A stretch of DNA of 64,000 nucleotides, from the NCBI RefSeq assembly GCF_005047355.1, contig NZ_SUMC01000006.1, forward strand, positions 219,808 to 283,807, read 5' to 3'. Under the pieces are notes generated by a model, which worked only from the letters and a program-made list of their open reading frames with translations, was not told where the DNA came from and searched no databases. Origin of the DNA: Actinacidiphila oryziradicis. Lineage in GTDB: Bacteria > Actinomycetota > Actinomycetes > Streptomycetales > Streptomycetaceae. Below are positions 8,866-17,399 of this stretch, piece after piece (within the stretch, counting starts at the first letter, position 1; each line of letters opens with the position of its first letter). A program made the position numbers and the translations under genes.

Positions 8866-10755
8866 ATGAGCATGGAAAGCACGGCCTGGACCCAGCTGCA
8901 CAGCGTCATGAACGCCACGCAGGACCGCCGCCCCCTGGCCCGCGACACACTGCGCCGTGTCGGAGCATTCGCGCGGCCGCACCGCCGCCGCATCACCCAG
9001 TTCGTGCTGCTCAGCGTGGCGACCGCGCTGCTCGCCGTCGCGACGCCGATCCTCGCCGGGCAGGTCGTCGATGCCATCGTCTCCGGCAACCATTCAGGCC
9101 GGGTCACCACCCTGGCCGTGCTCATCGCCCTGATCGCCTTCGCCGAGGCCGGACTCGGACTGCTGAACCGCTGGCTGTCCGCGAACCTCGGCGAGGGCCT
9201 CATCCTCGACCTGCGCACCGCTGTCTTCGATCACGTCCAGCGCATGCCCGTCGCCTTCTTCACCCGCACACGCACGGGGGCTCTCGTCAGCCGGCTCAAC
9301 AACGACGTGATCGGCGCCCAGCGGGCCTTCAGCAACACCCTGTCCGGAGTCGTCGGCAATATCGTCACCCTGCTGCTGACCCTCGCGGTCATGCTCACCC
9401 TGTCCTGGCAGATCACCCTGCTCGCCCTCGTCCTGCTGCCCGTCTTCGTGGTGCCGGCGCGGCGGATAGGCACCCGCATGGCCGGCCTCCAACGGGAGGC
9501 CGCCACCTACAACGCCGCTATGGGTACGCAGATGACCGAGCGGTTCTCCGCCCCCGGCGCCACCCTGGTGAAGCTCTTCGGCCGGCCCGCCGACGAGTCG
9601 GCCGACTTCGCCGACCGTGCCCGCCGCGTACGGGACATCGGCGTGCGTACCGCCATGGCGCAGTCGGGGTTCATCACGGCTCTCACCCTGGTCGCCGCCC
9701 TCGCCCTGGCACTCGTCTACGGACTCGGCGGCCACTACGCGCTCAACGGCACCCTCGAAGCTGGCTCGGTCGTCGCGCTCGCCCTGCTCCTCACCCGCCT
9801 CTACGCCCCTTTGACGGCTCTGGCGGGCGCCCGAGTCGAGGTCATGAGCGCCCTCGTCAGCTTCGAGCGGGTCTTCGAAGTCCTCGACCTGGAACCTCTC
9901 ATCGCCGACAAGCCGGACGCCCGCGAGGTCCCGGAAGGGCCCGTCGTCGTCGAGTTCGACAACGTCCGCTTCGCCTACCCGTCCGCCGAGAAGGTGTCGC
10001 TCGCCTCGCTCGAGGAGGTCGCGAGCCTCGACACCCGCCTGGGCGATGAAGTCCTGCGCGGAATCTCCTTCCGCGCCGAGGCAGGCAGTACGGTGGCGCT
10101 CGTGGGCTCGTCAGGAGCCGGCAAGTCGACCATCGCCCAGCTCCTGCCCCGCCTGTACGACGTGGACGAGGGCGCCGTACGCGTCGGCGGCATCGACGTA
10201 CGCGACCTGTCGGCCGTCTCCATCCGTGCCACGGTCGGCATGGTCACCCAGGACGGCCACCTCTTCCACGACACGATCCGCGCCAACCTATCGCTCGCCA
10301 GGCCTGAGGCCGACGAGAGCGAACTGTGGGACGTACTGCGCCGCGCACGCCTCGAGGCCCTGGTGGCCGAGCTTCCCGACGGCCTCGATACTGTCGTGGG
10401 GGAGCGCGGATACCGGCTGTCGGGCGGTGAGCGGCAGCGTATGACCATTGCCCGGCTGCTCCTGGCCGGGCAGCGTGTCGTCATTCTCGATGAGGCCACC
10501 GCCCATCTGGACAACACCTCCGAGGCCGAGGTCCAGGAGGCCCTCACCGAAGCCCTGGAGGGCCGGACCGCCGTGGTCATCGCCCACCGCCTCTCCACGG
10601 TGCGCGCCGCCGACCTGATCCTCGTCGTCGAGGACGGACGGATCGTGGAACGCGGTACGCACGCCGAACTTCTCGCGACGGACGGCAGATACACGGAGCT
10701 GTACCGCACCCAGTTCCGGGCGGAGGACGGCGTGGAGCCGGTCGAGATCGCCTGA
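8866..10755 (+). CDS. ABC half-transporter, multidrug/lipid exporter type
   Basis: A 629-residue fused permease-ATPase (MsbA/LmrA class, functional as a dimer). The N-terminal half carries about six membrane helices, for example LLAVATPILAG and MAQSGFITALTLVAALALALVYGLGG. The C-terminal ATPase has Walker A VGSSGAGKST (about residue 413), Q-loop VTQDGHLFHD, signature RLSGGERQRM, Walker B RVVILDEAT and the H-loop AHRLST. I start at ATG 8866 because a MerR-type promoter places its +1 there; an ATG 6 bases later is the alternative. A 15-residue-longer-than-usual stretch between the strand AYPSAEK and the Walker A core is unusual. It stands alone with its own promoter. Confidence 0.9.
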   Translation: MSMESTAWTQLHSVMNATQDRRPLARDTLRRVGAFARPHRRRITQFVLLSVATALLAVATPILAGQVVDAIVSGNHSGRVTTLAVLIALIAFAEAGLGLLNRWLSANLGEGLILDLRTAVFDHVQRMPVAFFTRTRTGALVSRLNNDVIGAQRAFSNTLSGVVGNIVTLLLTLAVMLTLSWQITLLALVLLPVFVVPARRIGTRMAGLQREAATYNAAMGTQMTERFSAPGATLVKLFGRPADESADFADRARRVRDIGVRTAMAQSGFITALTLVAALALALVYGLGGHYALNGTLEAGSVVALALLLTRLYAPLTALAGARVEVMSALVSFERVFEVLDLEPLIADKPDAREVPEGPVVVEFDNVRFAYPSAEKVSLASLEEVASLDTRLGDEVLRGISFRAEAGSTVALVGSSGAGKSTIAQLLPRLYDVDEGAVRVGGIDVRDLSAVSIRATVGMVTQDGHLFHDTIRANLSLARPEADESELWDVLRRARLEALVAELPDGLDTVVGERGYRLSGGERQRMTIARLLLAGQRVVILDEATAHLDNTSEAEVQEALTEALEGRTAVVIAHRLSTVRAADLILVVEDGRIVERGTHAELLATDGRYTELYRTQFRAEDGVEPVEIA

Positions 10756-10802
10756 GCCCGCCCTGCTCGGCCTCGTCCGGCGCACCGATCCGGCCGTGGC
10801 CC

Positions 10803-11021
10803 CTACCGTCCCAGGTCCTTGCGCCGTTCCTCGACGCACCTGCGCCACAGTCCGTACGCGCGCTGGACCTCCGCCAGGGTCTCCCGCGCGAACACCTCAT
10901 CTCGGAAGGAGGCATAGGCGAGGTTTTCGACCGCGCCCACGAGGTGGGCGCTGACCCGCTCAATGCGTTCAGCGTGGATGGCGGCACGCTGTGCCGCGGT
11001 CCGGTCCTGGACAGCCAGCAT
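10803..11021 (-). CDS. Small hypothetical protein
   Basis: A 72-residue protein from ATG 11021, preceded on its strand by GGAAG. It is rich in Ala, Arg and Glu and predicted to be helical (for example RIERVSAHLVGAVENLAYASF). It may be a small stand-alone protein or the surviving C-terminal end of a longer gene, because the same frame stays open to 11201 with poorer coding character. It is convergent with the ABC transporter and divergent from the ATPase at 11192. I do not recognise the family. Confidence 0.45.
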   Translation of the reverse strand: MLAVQDRTAAQRAAIHAERIERVSAHLVGAVENLAYASFRDEVFARETLAEVQRAYGLWRRCVEERRKDLGR

Positions 11022-11191
11022 ATCCGTGAAGCTTCCGTGCCTCGCTGCTCGCTGTCGTACAGCCACGGAACGCGCGGCAGGTCGTCGCGGGTGAGGGAAC
11101 GTGCTGCCTCGTGCTTCTCCTTGAGGACCGCTTCGCGAACGGCCCTTCTCACACCGCCAGCGCGCCGGTGCCCTGCGGTAACTTGTCCAGT

Positions 11192-12505
11192 GTGACTGCA
11201 CAGGCCATCGAAGAGGTCCGCCTGACCGCGTTCAAGAGTTTCCGCGGCGAGGTGCTCAGGCTTGCCCCGCTGACCGTGCTGATCGGTCGCAACAGCAGCG
11301 GCAAATCCAATGCGCTGGACGGGCTGGAAGTGCTGTCCCGGCTGTCTCGGGGCGAGGACATCACCGAGGCTTTGGAAAGCCGGCGCAGCGCCGCAGGACC
11401 GGTGCGCGGCGGGTTGGCGGGGTGCGTTCCGCACGGAGCCGGCAGCTTCGCTCTCGGCTGCACGGTGAGCACGGAGTACGGTCCGATCCATCTCGATGTG
11501 ACCATCCAGGTCGAACCGGAAGTGCAGATCGTCGAGGAACGGCTCGAAGGCCCGACCAGCAGTGGGCACAAGCCCCTGCTGGTTAGCAGCGAGCCGAGCC
11601 CTGATCTTGGCGACATCCACGCTGCCTGGCACAACGGCAAGCGCGGACGAAATCCGAGCGGGCCGTTCCGCAGTTCTCGACTGCTCACTTCGCAGCTTCC
11701 GCTGCGCATCATTGGCGAAACCGATGGGGAGCGGGACACCATCTGGGGTGCGGAAACCATGCTCTCCGCCCTCTCCGCCGTCTTCCATCTCGATCCGGTG
11801 CCGCATCTGATGCGCCAATACGTGCCGTCCCGGGACGTGCACATCCGGCGGACGGCGGAGAACCTCTCCGGGGCCATCGGCCGCATCGAAAAGAGCGACA
11901 CGCCGTTGTTCCGGCGGCTTGTGGAGTTGCTTCGCGGCCTTGCCGACCATCAGATCGAAACGCTAGCGGTGACCCGCTCCGAACTCGGTGACGTCATGCT
12001 GGCGCTGAACGAGGGGGAGTACGGGCTGACGCCGGCCCGCGAGATGAGTGACGGGATGCTGCGTTTTCTCGCCATCGCCACGTCGCTCCTCACTGGCGGG
12101 AGCGGGCTCGATCTGGGACTTTCCAGTTCGGGCCAGCAGTCCGAGAACTCTCTCATGCTGGTGATTGAAGAACTGGAGAACGGGCTGCATCCCTCCCAAG
12201 CGTCTGAAGTGCTGCAACTCGTCCGGCAGGCCAGCGAGGAGAACCGCACTCAGGTGCTGATCACCACCCACAGCCCGGCGTTGCTCTCCGCCCTGGACAG
12301 CCGGGACCACGAAGGGGTCGTGGTGTGCTCGAGGGACCGCGAGTCGGGCACGAGCCGTCTCACCAGGCTTACCGAACTGGATGGCTATCCGGCGGCCATG
12401 GCTGCCGGACCGTTGGGCGACGTGGTCACCCAGGGACGACTGCAGGGACAAGAGCACCGTGATCGTGACTATACGGAGTTCGACCGACTGCTCGGGATCG
12501 GGTGA
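11192..12505 (+). CDS. SMC/OLD-like AAA ATPase of a two-gene module
   Basis: A 437-residue ATPase of the AAA15/AAA21 group (RecF/SMC/OLD-like). It starts with the family beta-strand FKSFRGEVLRLAPLTVLIG running into Walker A GRNSSGKSN (about residue 33). The C-terminal half holds the ABC-like signature EMSDGMLRFLAIATSLL, Walker B plus glutamate in LMLVIEELENGLHPSQ, and the switch histidine TTHSPALLSALD. No Toprim or HNH nuclease domain is fused to it. GTG 11192 is chosen because a TAACTT -10-like hexamer lies at 11179-11184, so the message may be leaderless; in-frame GTGs upstream (11111) have no ribosome site. It is followed after 3 bases by a PIN-domain gene, which is probably its effector. 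Confidence 0.85.
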   Translation: MTAQAIEEVRLTAFKSFRGEVLRLAPLTVLIGRNSSGKSNALDGLEVLSRLSRGEDITEALESRRSAAGPVRGGLAGCVPHGAGSFALGCTVSTEYGPIHLDVTIQVEPEVQIVEERLEGPTSSGHKPLLVSSEPSPDLGDIHAAWHNGKRGRNPSGPFRSSRLLTSQLPLRIIGETDGERDTIWGAETMLSALSAVFHLDPVPHLMRQYVPSRDVHIRRTAENLSGAIGRIEKSDTPLFRRLVELLRGLADHQIETLAVTRSELGDVMLALNEGEYGLTPAREMSDGMLRFLAIATSLLTGGSGLDLGLSSSGQQSENSLMLVIEELENGLHPSQASEVLQLVRQASEENRTQVLITTHSPALLSALDSRDHEGVVVCSRDRESGTSRLTRLTELDGYPAAMAAGPLGDVVTQGRLQGQEHRDRDYTEFDRLLGIG

Positions 12506-12508
12506 AGT

Positions 12509-13162
12509 GTGGCGCGCAGGGTGGAATTCGTCGACACGTCGATCCTCTGCAATCTCCTGGAGATTCCGGGCAAGTGCCAGAACCGGGACAAGGTGATCGC
12601 AGAGCTGCAACGCAAGCGCGAGGCCCGCGACTGTGACTTGCTGCTGCCGGTGACCGCCGTCATCGAGACCGGCAACCACATCGCCCAGATATCGGACGGT
12701 CGGCACCGACGGACGTGCGCCGATCGGTTCGCCGGGGTCCTGCGCACGGTGGTGGAGGGCAAGGCACCGTGGGCGCTCAACGAGGTGGAGTGGAACGCGG
12801 CCCACCTCAACACCTTGATCGACGGCGGCAGCACGGGCAGCACCCTCGTGGAGCATGCGTGCAACCGCCTCGCCTGCGGCGACCCGAACATCCTCATCGA
12901 GCGCGACCGGTATCTGGCCCGTACGTCCGGAGTGACGGCGACAGTATGGACGCTGGACGAGCGCTTGCCGCGTATGCCTGATCGGCCGATTCAGTGGTGC
13001 GCCGCGAGGAGTGTGCGCAGTGAGCACACCTCCAGCAGGTACTTGGCGCTGAACGACTGTGCCACCGCGCCCGGTACCGAGCCCGGGTCGTTGCCGACGG
13101 TGTCGATTTCGACCCCCGTACGGCAAGCCCAGCATCCGCAGGGCGGCGGCGTGCTGCGCTAG
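12509..13162 (+). CDS. PIN-fold nuclease-like partner of the AAA ATPase
   Basis: A 217-residue protein with the four acidic positions of PIN ribonucleases: Asp in EFVDTSILCNLL (residue about 9), Glu in PVTAVIETGNHI (about 51), Asp in CGDPNILIERD (about 128) and Asp in VWTLDERL (about 150). The fold is inferred from motif spacing. The C-terminal 50 residues are low-complexity and may be a read-through tail created when downstream DNA was rearranged. The GTG start is 3 bases after the ATPase stop, so the pair is co-translated. A PIN effector controlled by an SMC-like ATPase would fit an abortive-infection or toxin-type system by analogy with PARIS and other AAA15 systems; nothing here proves it. 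Confidence 0.75.
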   Translation: MARRVEFVDTSILCNLLEIPGKCQNRDKVIAELQRKREARDCDLLLPVTAVIETGNHIAQISDGRHRRTCADRFAGVLRTVVEGKAPWALNEVEWNAAHLNTLIDGGSTGSTLVEHACNRLACGDPNILIERDRYLARTSGVTATVWTLDERLPRMPDRPIQWCAARSVRSEHTSSRYLALNDCATAPGTEPGSLPTVSISTPVRQAQHPQGGGVLR

Positions 13163-13165
13163 AAG

Positions 13166-13478
13166 GCGTAGGTGTCGGAGGTGTCCGCGCGGCGCTTCTC
13201 CGGGCGCTGGAGGGTACGGCTGCGACGCGCACCGGCAGGCCGTCGGCCGTTCGATAGGTGCGTACGCCCCAGGTGCCGCCGGGCAGCGGGGAGTCCTCGC
13301 CCTCGACGGATTCCGGGGCGCCCAGTTCGAAGGCCCGACGGGTTCCGTAGTTCAGCGCCGCGTATTCTTCGGTGAGTTCGGGCGCGCCGGCCTGAGCGGC
13401 GAGGTCGAATTCGTCGCTGACGAAGGGCCGCCGGCCGCCGAGTGCGGTCACCGCTGCGGCCTTGACCGCGCCTGTTAG
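13166..13478 (-). pseudogene. Remnant of unknown gene
   Basis: A reverse-strand frame carries clearly protein-like text (GGRRPFVSDEFDLAAQAG, ELTEEYAALNYGTRRAFELG, WGVRTYRTADGLPVRVAAV). It has no credible start, because it runs into the forward-strand VWA remnant. Its likely C-terminus (RRADTSDTYAF, stop near 13159) is in another frame. I do not recognise the family. It looks like a 5'-truncated, frameshifted gene. Confidence 0.4.
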
Positions 13479-13640
13479 CGGGTAAGGGTCCGGGGGCGCG
13501 GCGGGACTGCGCTGCAGCCCGGCATCGACCTCCTCCAACGGGCCGAGGACTTCCCGTCGGCGGCACCGATCCTGGTGATCACGGACGGCGAGTGCGACGT
13601 CCTGCGGATGCCGCTGTCGTGCCGTCGGCGGCGTGCGGCT
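13479..13640 (+). pseudogene. C-terminal remnant of a VWA-domain protein
   Basis: The forward frame through CTG 13512 reads GGTALQPGIDLLQRAEDF, then PSAAPILVITDGECDVLRM. This matches the metal-site end of von Willebrand A-like domains in actinobacterial MoxR-associated proteins: a Thr-containing loop followed by a hydrophobic strand ending in TDGECD. A TAG at 13476-13478 lies immediately upstream in frame, and after 13605 the sequence turns into Arg-rich read-through. Only about 40 codons of the original gene survive. Confidence 0.55.
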
Positions 13641-14676
13641 AGCGGCTCGCCGAAGGCGGGCGAGGCGCCTGTCGGCTCCCCTGCGGCACCGACCCGCCTT
13701 CGGACGGCCCGCGCAGGACCGAGGCGCCGAGAGGGGTGAGGGTGTGCAGCATGCACGTGGCGTGGCGGTTGCTGCTGATCAGGCCCGCCTTGCGCAACAC
13801 CCCGGTGTGGTGGCTGGCGCAGGACGCGGACACCCCCGCGGCACGGGCAAGTTCACCGGTCGTGGCGCCGGCCGCCGTGGCGCTCAGGATGGCGGCACAC
13901 GTGTGGCCGAGCAGCGCGCCCAGCGGTTCTGTGCCGTACACGCCGTCCCCGGCGCTCGGCCGCTTGTGGCGCAGGGGATACACCAGGACCGGCGGTAGCT
14001 CCGGATCGGCGAGCGCGACCGGGGTCCGCCAGCAGAAGTACGAGGGGATCAGCAGCAGGCCGCGCCCGTCGAGACGGAGGTCGCGTTCGACCGGGTACGT
14101 CACGTGCAGGACGGGCGGGTCCCAGCGCATCAGCGGGCTGAACCCGGCGAGCATGTGCTCCGCGCCGCCGCTGATCAACGACCTTCCCCGGTAGGACCGT
14201 TCGGCGTCGAGATGGGCGGCCACCTGCTCGCCGTACGGCGCGACCGCGGCGTGGTAGTAGGACCGGATCATCCCGGCCAGCTCCCTGCGGCGATCCATGT
14301 CGCCCAGCCCCGCCGCCCAGGCCGGTGCCCCGACGACCCTGTCCAGAATGCCCACTTCGTGCATCACCCGGTGCCCTGGGGTGGCCACGATGGCTTCGAG
14401 CCCCGCTTCGAGCCCCTCCGCGGCGGCGGCCGGGTTGAGGAAGTCCGGGAAGTACGCGGCCCTGGGGAACAGCGGCAGCAGCACGGTCCGCACAACCTGC
14501 CAGAGCCCTTGCTCCCGCAGCCGTTCACCGGTTTCGCGGTGCCAGTCGGTGTAGGCCCACTGGCCGCGCCGGATCTGGAAGCGGTGCAAGCTCAGGGCGG
14601 TCTCCCAGAGCGGATCCGGCTCCGCCGCCAACCTGATCCGGGCCAGGTCCGCATCAGTGAAATGAATTCGGAGCAT
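13639..14676 (-). CDS. ArsR-like transcriptional regulator (DUF5937 type)
   Basis: A 345-residue regulator. The large N-terminal region (about residues 1-250) begins MLRIHFTDADLARIRLA and matches the DUF5937 class of streptomycete proteins. The C-terminal winged helix-turn-helix contains TTGELARAAGVSASCASHHTGVLRKAGLI, an ArsR pattern, followed by a wing with HTLTPLG. ATG 14676 is preceded by GGGGGGA with good spacing; an earlier in-frame ATG at 14703 has none. It is transcribed divergently from the I36 gene at 14834. Such proteins typically repress a neighbouring or own promoter; the signal is unknown. Confidence 0.85.
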   Translation of the reverse strand: MLRIHFTDADLARIRLAAEPDPLWETALSLHRFQIRRGQWAYTDWHRETGERLREQGLWQVVRTVLLPLFPRAAYFPDFLNPAAAAEGLEAGLEAIVATPGHRVMHEVGILDRVVGAPAWAAGLGDMDRRRELAGMIRSYYHAAVAPYGEQVAAHLDAERSYRGRSLISGGAEHMLAGFSPLMRWDPPVLHVTYPVERDLRLDGRGLLLIPSYFCWRTPVALADPELPPVLVYPLRHKRPSAGDGVYGTEPLGALLGHTCAAILSATAAGATTGELARAAGVSASCASHHTGVLRKAGLISSNRHATCMLHTLTPLGASVLRGPSEGGSVPQGSRQAPRPPSASR

Positions 14677-14833
14677 GCCATTCCCCCCGTGGGACCTCGG
14701 CATTGAAGGTCTGCTGACACATCATGGCCGGGCCCGAGCTCCCATGGCAACGTGTCATGCGGTCAACCGCCCTTGCCTTGCATTGGTTGGGGCGCTTTTC
14801 CGCCAATTCACTGATCCCAAGGGGGACATCATC

Positions 14834-15289
14834 GTGAAGAGATCACTGACCGCGCTGGCAGGAGCCTTCCTGCTGCTCGGTTCGCTGGCCGGCACAGCCT
14901 CCGCCAGCTCACCCGTACCCGCGAACAAGAACAGTTCCGCATCCGCCTCGTCGTATCTGTCCGCCGCGGTCGTCAAGCCGGCCGCCGTGCCGTCCGGTTG
15001 CTCGGCAACGTATTTCTGCTTCTGGAACGGTACGGGCTACTCCGACGGGCCTGGGAAGCTGTCCGGTACGAATTCCAACTGGACTGCTTTCTCGCACAGT
15101 TCCTGCCCCAGCGGGACGTGGAACGACTGTGCCTCGTCCGACTACAACGACGGTGTGAACGACAACGCCCTGGTGTGGACCGACGCGGGCTACTCGGGAT
15201 CCGTGGGCATCGTCTACCGCGGAACGGGCGGGGACTTCAACTCCACCTTCAACAACCTGGTCTCGGCCAACTCCTGGCAAGCGCCCTGA
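14834..15289 (+). CDS. Secreted peptidase-inhibitor family I36 protein
   Basis: A 151-residue exported protein. A Sec signal peptide covers residues 1-25 (MKRSLTALAG through AGTASAS). After a Ser/Ala-rich linker comes a small Cys-containing beta-gamma-crystallin-like domain with CSATYFCFWNGTGYSDGPGK and VYRGTGGDFNSTFNNL. These features match the I36 (SMI-like) inhibitor family. Four Cys residues could form two disulfides outside the cell. The start is GTG 14834, with AAGGGGGA 8 bases upstream. A strong hairpin follows the gene. Likely target: an extracellular metalloprotease, by family; unproven here. Confidence 0.85.
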   Translation: MKRSLTALAGAFLLLGSLAGTASASSPVPANKNSSASASSYLSAAVVKPAAVPSGCSATYFCFWNGTGYSDGPGKLSGTNSNWTAFSHSSCPSGTWNDCASSDYNDGVNDNALVWTDAGYSGSVGIVYRGTGGDFNSTFNNLVSANSWQAP

Positions 15290-15321
15290 CCGCATCCGGG
15301 TTCCTCACCGGCCCGTGATGA

Positions 15322-15368
15322 CCCCCTGGGACCGGGGGCGGCCGCTCCGGCGGCCCCGGCCCCAGGGG
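15322..15368 (+). terminator. Long GC-rich hairpin
   Basis: CCCCTGGG at the left pairs with CCCAGGGG at the right around an inner stem of CGGGGGCGGCC against GGCCCCGG. The stem is about 20 bp with small bulges. It lies 33 bases after the I36 stop and just upstream of the lipoprotein start, so it probably ends the I36 transcript. Confidence 0.7.
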
Positions 15369-15394
15369 CGTCCCGTTCGACGGAGTACCAGCCC

Positions 15395-16399
15395 ATGTCC
15401 CTTGCCTTCCGCCCACGGCCACGTACCTCCGCAAGCCGCGCCCTCCTCGCCTGCGCCGTCACCGGCGTGCTCGCCCTGGCCGGCTGCTCGAGCCGTGCCG
15501 CGTCCCAATCCACCTCCGCCTCCGGCATCACCCCGGCCGCACTCGACCTGCTGACCAGATCAGGTTCCTACACCAGTAATGAGAAGGCCCTTTCCCTCGC
15601 TGAGTCCGAACTCATCCATTCCTGCATGCAGGCCCTACGATTTCCCTACGTGGTCGACACCTCGGCGCCGCCGGACCTCGGTGTGGACCTCTCCCAACGA
15701 GGCGTCCAGGGATACGGGTTGTACGCCCAATACGCCTCCAGCGCGTCCCATGAATCAACGTCGAGCGCGGCCACGAAAGCGGCGAAAAAGACGAACGACC
15801 AATACATCCGGCGACTCCCCGAAAAGCAGGCGACAGCATTCATGCGCGCCTTGCGCGGCACCACCTCCGACCTGCGCGACATCCGGATGCCCGGCACCAC
15901 CCTGACCCTCTCGATCAGAGGCTGCGAACCCGCCGCCCGCAAAAGGCTCTACGGCAGCATGGTGACCTACGCCCAACTGAGATCCGTTCCGCAGAACCTC
16001 AGCGCTACCCTTGACACCCGCGTCCAGCACGACCCCGGCTTCTCGGCTCTGATGCGAAAATGGAGCACCTGCATGACCGCCGCCGGCTACCACTACGCCC
16101 TCCCGGCCGACGCGCAGGACCAACTCAAAGCCGCCTACCGCAAACAGGGCGCCACGGCCGCCCTACGACGGCGGGAGATCGCCGTCGCGACAGCCGACGG
16201 CGAATGCGCCCTGCGCCTCCGCATCCCCACCCACGTCATCACGATCCGCAAGCGCCTGGCCGCGACCGCACTGACCGCCCAACAACAGCTCGCCATGAAC
16301 CAGTTGGCCAACGAATGGCTGACCGCGGCGACAACCGCCAAGCACGAGCACGTGACGGCAGTCCAGTCCAGCGATGCTGGGGGACAGGGTCAGGGATGA
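15395..16399 (+). CDS. Putative secreted lipoprotein
   Basis: A 334-residue protein with a lipoprotein signal: Arg-rich N-terminus, hydrophobic core ALLACAVTGVLA and lipobox LALAGC (Cys at about 31). The mature part has two paired-Cys segments (IHSCMQALRFPYV and KWSTCMTAAGYHY) and ends in a helical region. Similar lipoproteins occur in actinomycetes beside peptidoglycan or efflux genes, but their function is unknown. ATG 15395 has GGAG at 15380-15383. The next gene downstream is a degraded epoxide hydrolase on the other strand. Confidence 0.75.
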   Translation: MSLAFRPRPRTSASRALLACAVTGVLALAGCSSRAASQSTSASGITPAALDLLTRSGSYTSNEKALSLAESELIHSCMQALRFPYVVDTSAPPDLGVDLSQRGVQGYGLYAQYASSASHESTSSAATKAAKKTNDQYIRRLPEKQATAFMRALRGTTSDLRDIRMPGTTLTLSIRGCEPAARKRLYGSMVTYAQLRSVPQNLSATLDTRVQHDPGFSALMRKWSTCMTAAGYHYALPADAQDQLKAAYRKQGATAALRRREIAVATADGECALRLRIPTHVITIRKRLAATALTAQQQLAMNQLANEWLTAATTAKHEHVTAVQSSDAGGQGQG

Positions 16400-16522
16400 G
16401 CCCGCCGCGGCGTCCCGATGAAGGTCCTGGGCGTGACCGGCGAGTAATCGGCCGTGCCGACTCCACCACGGCGACCGCCGCAGGCAGTCCGGCCGGCCGG
16501 TGCCCCGGCTGCGTCATGGGCG

Positions 16523-17002
16523 TCAGCGGAGCGTGCGGAAGAACGCCCGCACGTCGCCGACCAGCAGTTCCGGCACCTCCATCGCCGCGAAGTGCCCTCC
16601 CGTGTCGAACTCCGACCAGTGCACGATCGAATGAACCGGCTCGGCCAGCCGGCGGATCGCCCCGTCGCCTGCGAACACCGCCACGCCGGTGGGCACCCCG
16701 GAGTTCTCCGGCGGCGCGGCCCACGCCGACGCGGCTTCCTTGTAGAGCCGGCCGGCCGACCCGGCGGTGTTGGTGAACCAGTAGATCGACACATTCGTCA
16801 GGACGGCGTCGCGGTCGAGCACGTCCGGCTTGTCGCCGTGCGCCGCGAACCAGTCGAGGTTCCACGCCAGCTGGCCGGACGGGGAGTCGGCCAGGCCGTA
16901 GGCCAGGGTCTGCGGCCGGGTGCTCTGCACGGCTGCGTAGCCGGACAGCTCCCGGTGCCAGCGTTCGATCCCGGGAAGCCTGGCTTGCTCCGAGGCGGTC
17001 AG
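16523..17002 (-). pseudogene. 5'-truncated epoxide hydrolase
   Basis: The reverse frame reads LTASEQARLPGIERWHREL, then QSTRPQTLAYGLADSPSGQL, and continues to HSIVHWSEFDTGGHFAAME near the stop. This is the C-terminal half of EphA-type alpha/beta-hydrolase epoxide hydrolases, including the catalytic-His region (FDTGGHFAAME). The N-terminal half with the nucleophilic Asp and the oxyanion HGWPGS motif is missing. Upstream of 17002 the frame becomes Arg/Pro-rich noise. The protein could not be active. Confidence 0.7.
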
Positions 17003-17399
17003 CCCCTCCAGTCGGCCCGGTCGCCGCCGTGCGCGCGCGGATCGGTGACTCCGATCGGCCGCGGCCGCGGGTGGGGCGCGGTTCCAGGGGTGCGATCACG
17101 GTCGAGTGGAAGCGGTCCACGGCTCCGTCGAAGCTGCGGATGAAGCCGGTTTCGGCGTTGTCGCGTGTGCTGCCCATGCTTTTCAAGAGGGACAGCCGGG
17201 CGCGGTGGCGACCCGCGGTTCGACGACGTTGCCGCAATCACCCACCTTCGCGGCCGCCGGATCCGGATCGCCTGCACGACCGCGGCGCGGCCGGCGGATG
17301 GCGGGCCGGTCTACCGGATGCGCCCCATTGAGTGGACGGAGCCGGGCGCGTTCATCAGGGAGTCGAGGAACGTCACGATGCGCTCGATGAACGCCCCTA
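17003..17399. other. Stretch without an identifiable gene
   Basis: Several short frames are open here, but none has a start with a ribosome site plus credible protein text. Short coding-like patches (forward GPVYRMRPIEWTEPGAF around 17310-17360; reverse ETGFIRSFDGAVDRFHSTV around 17100-17150) suggest decayed DNA between the truncated epoxide hydrolase and the MerR gene. Confidence 0.4.
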
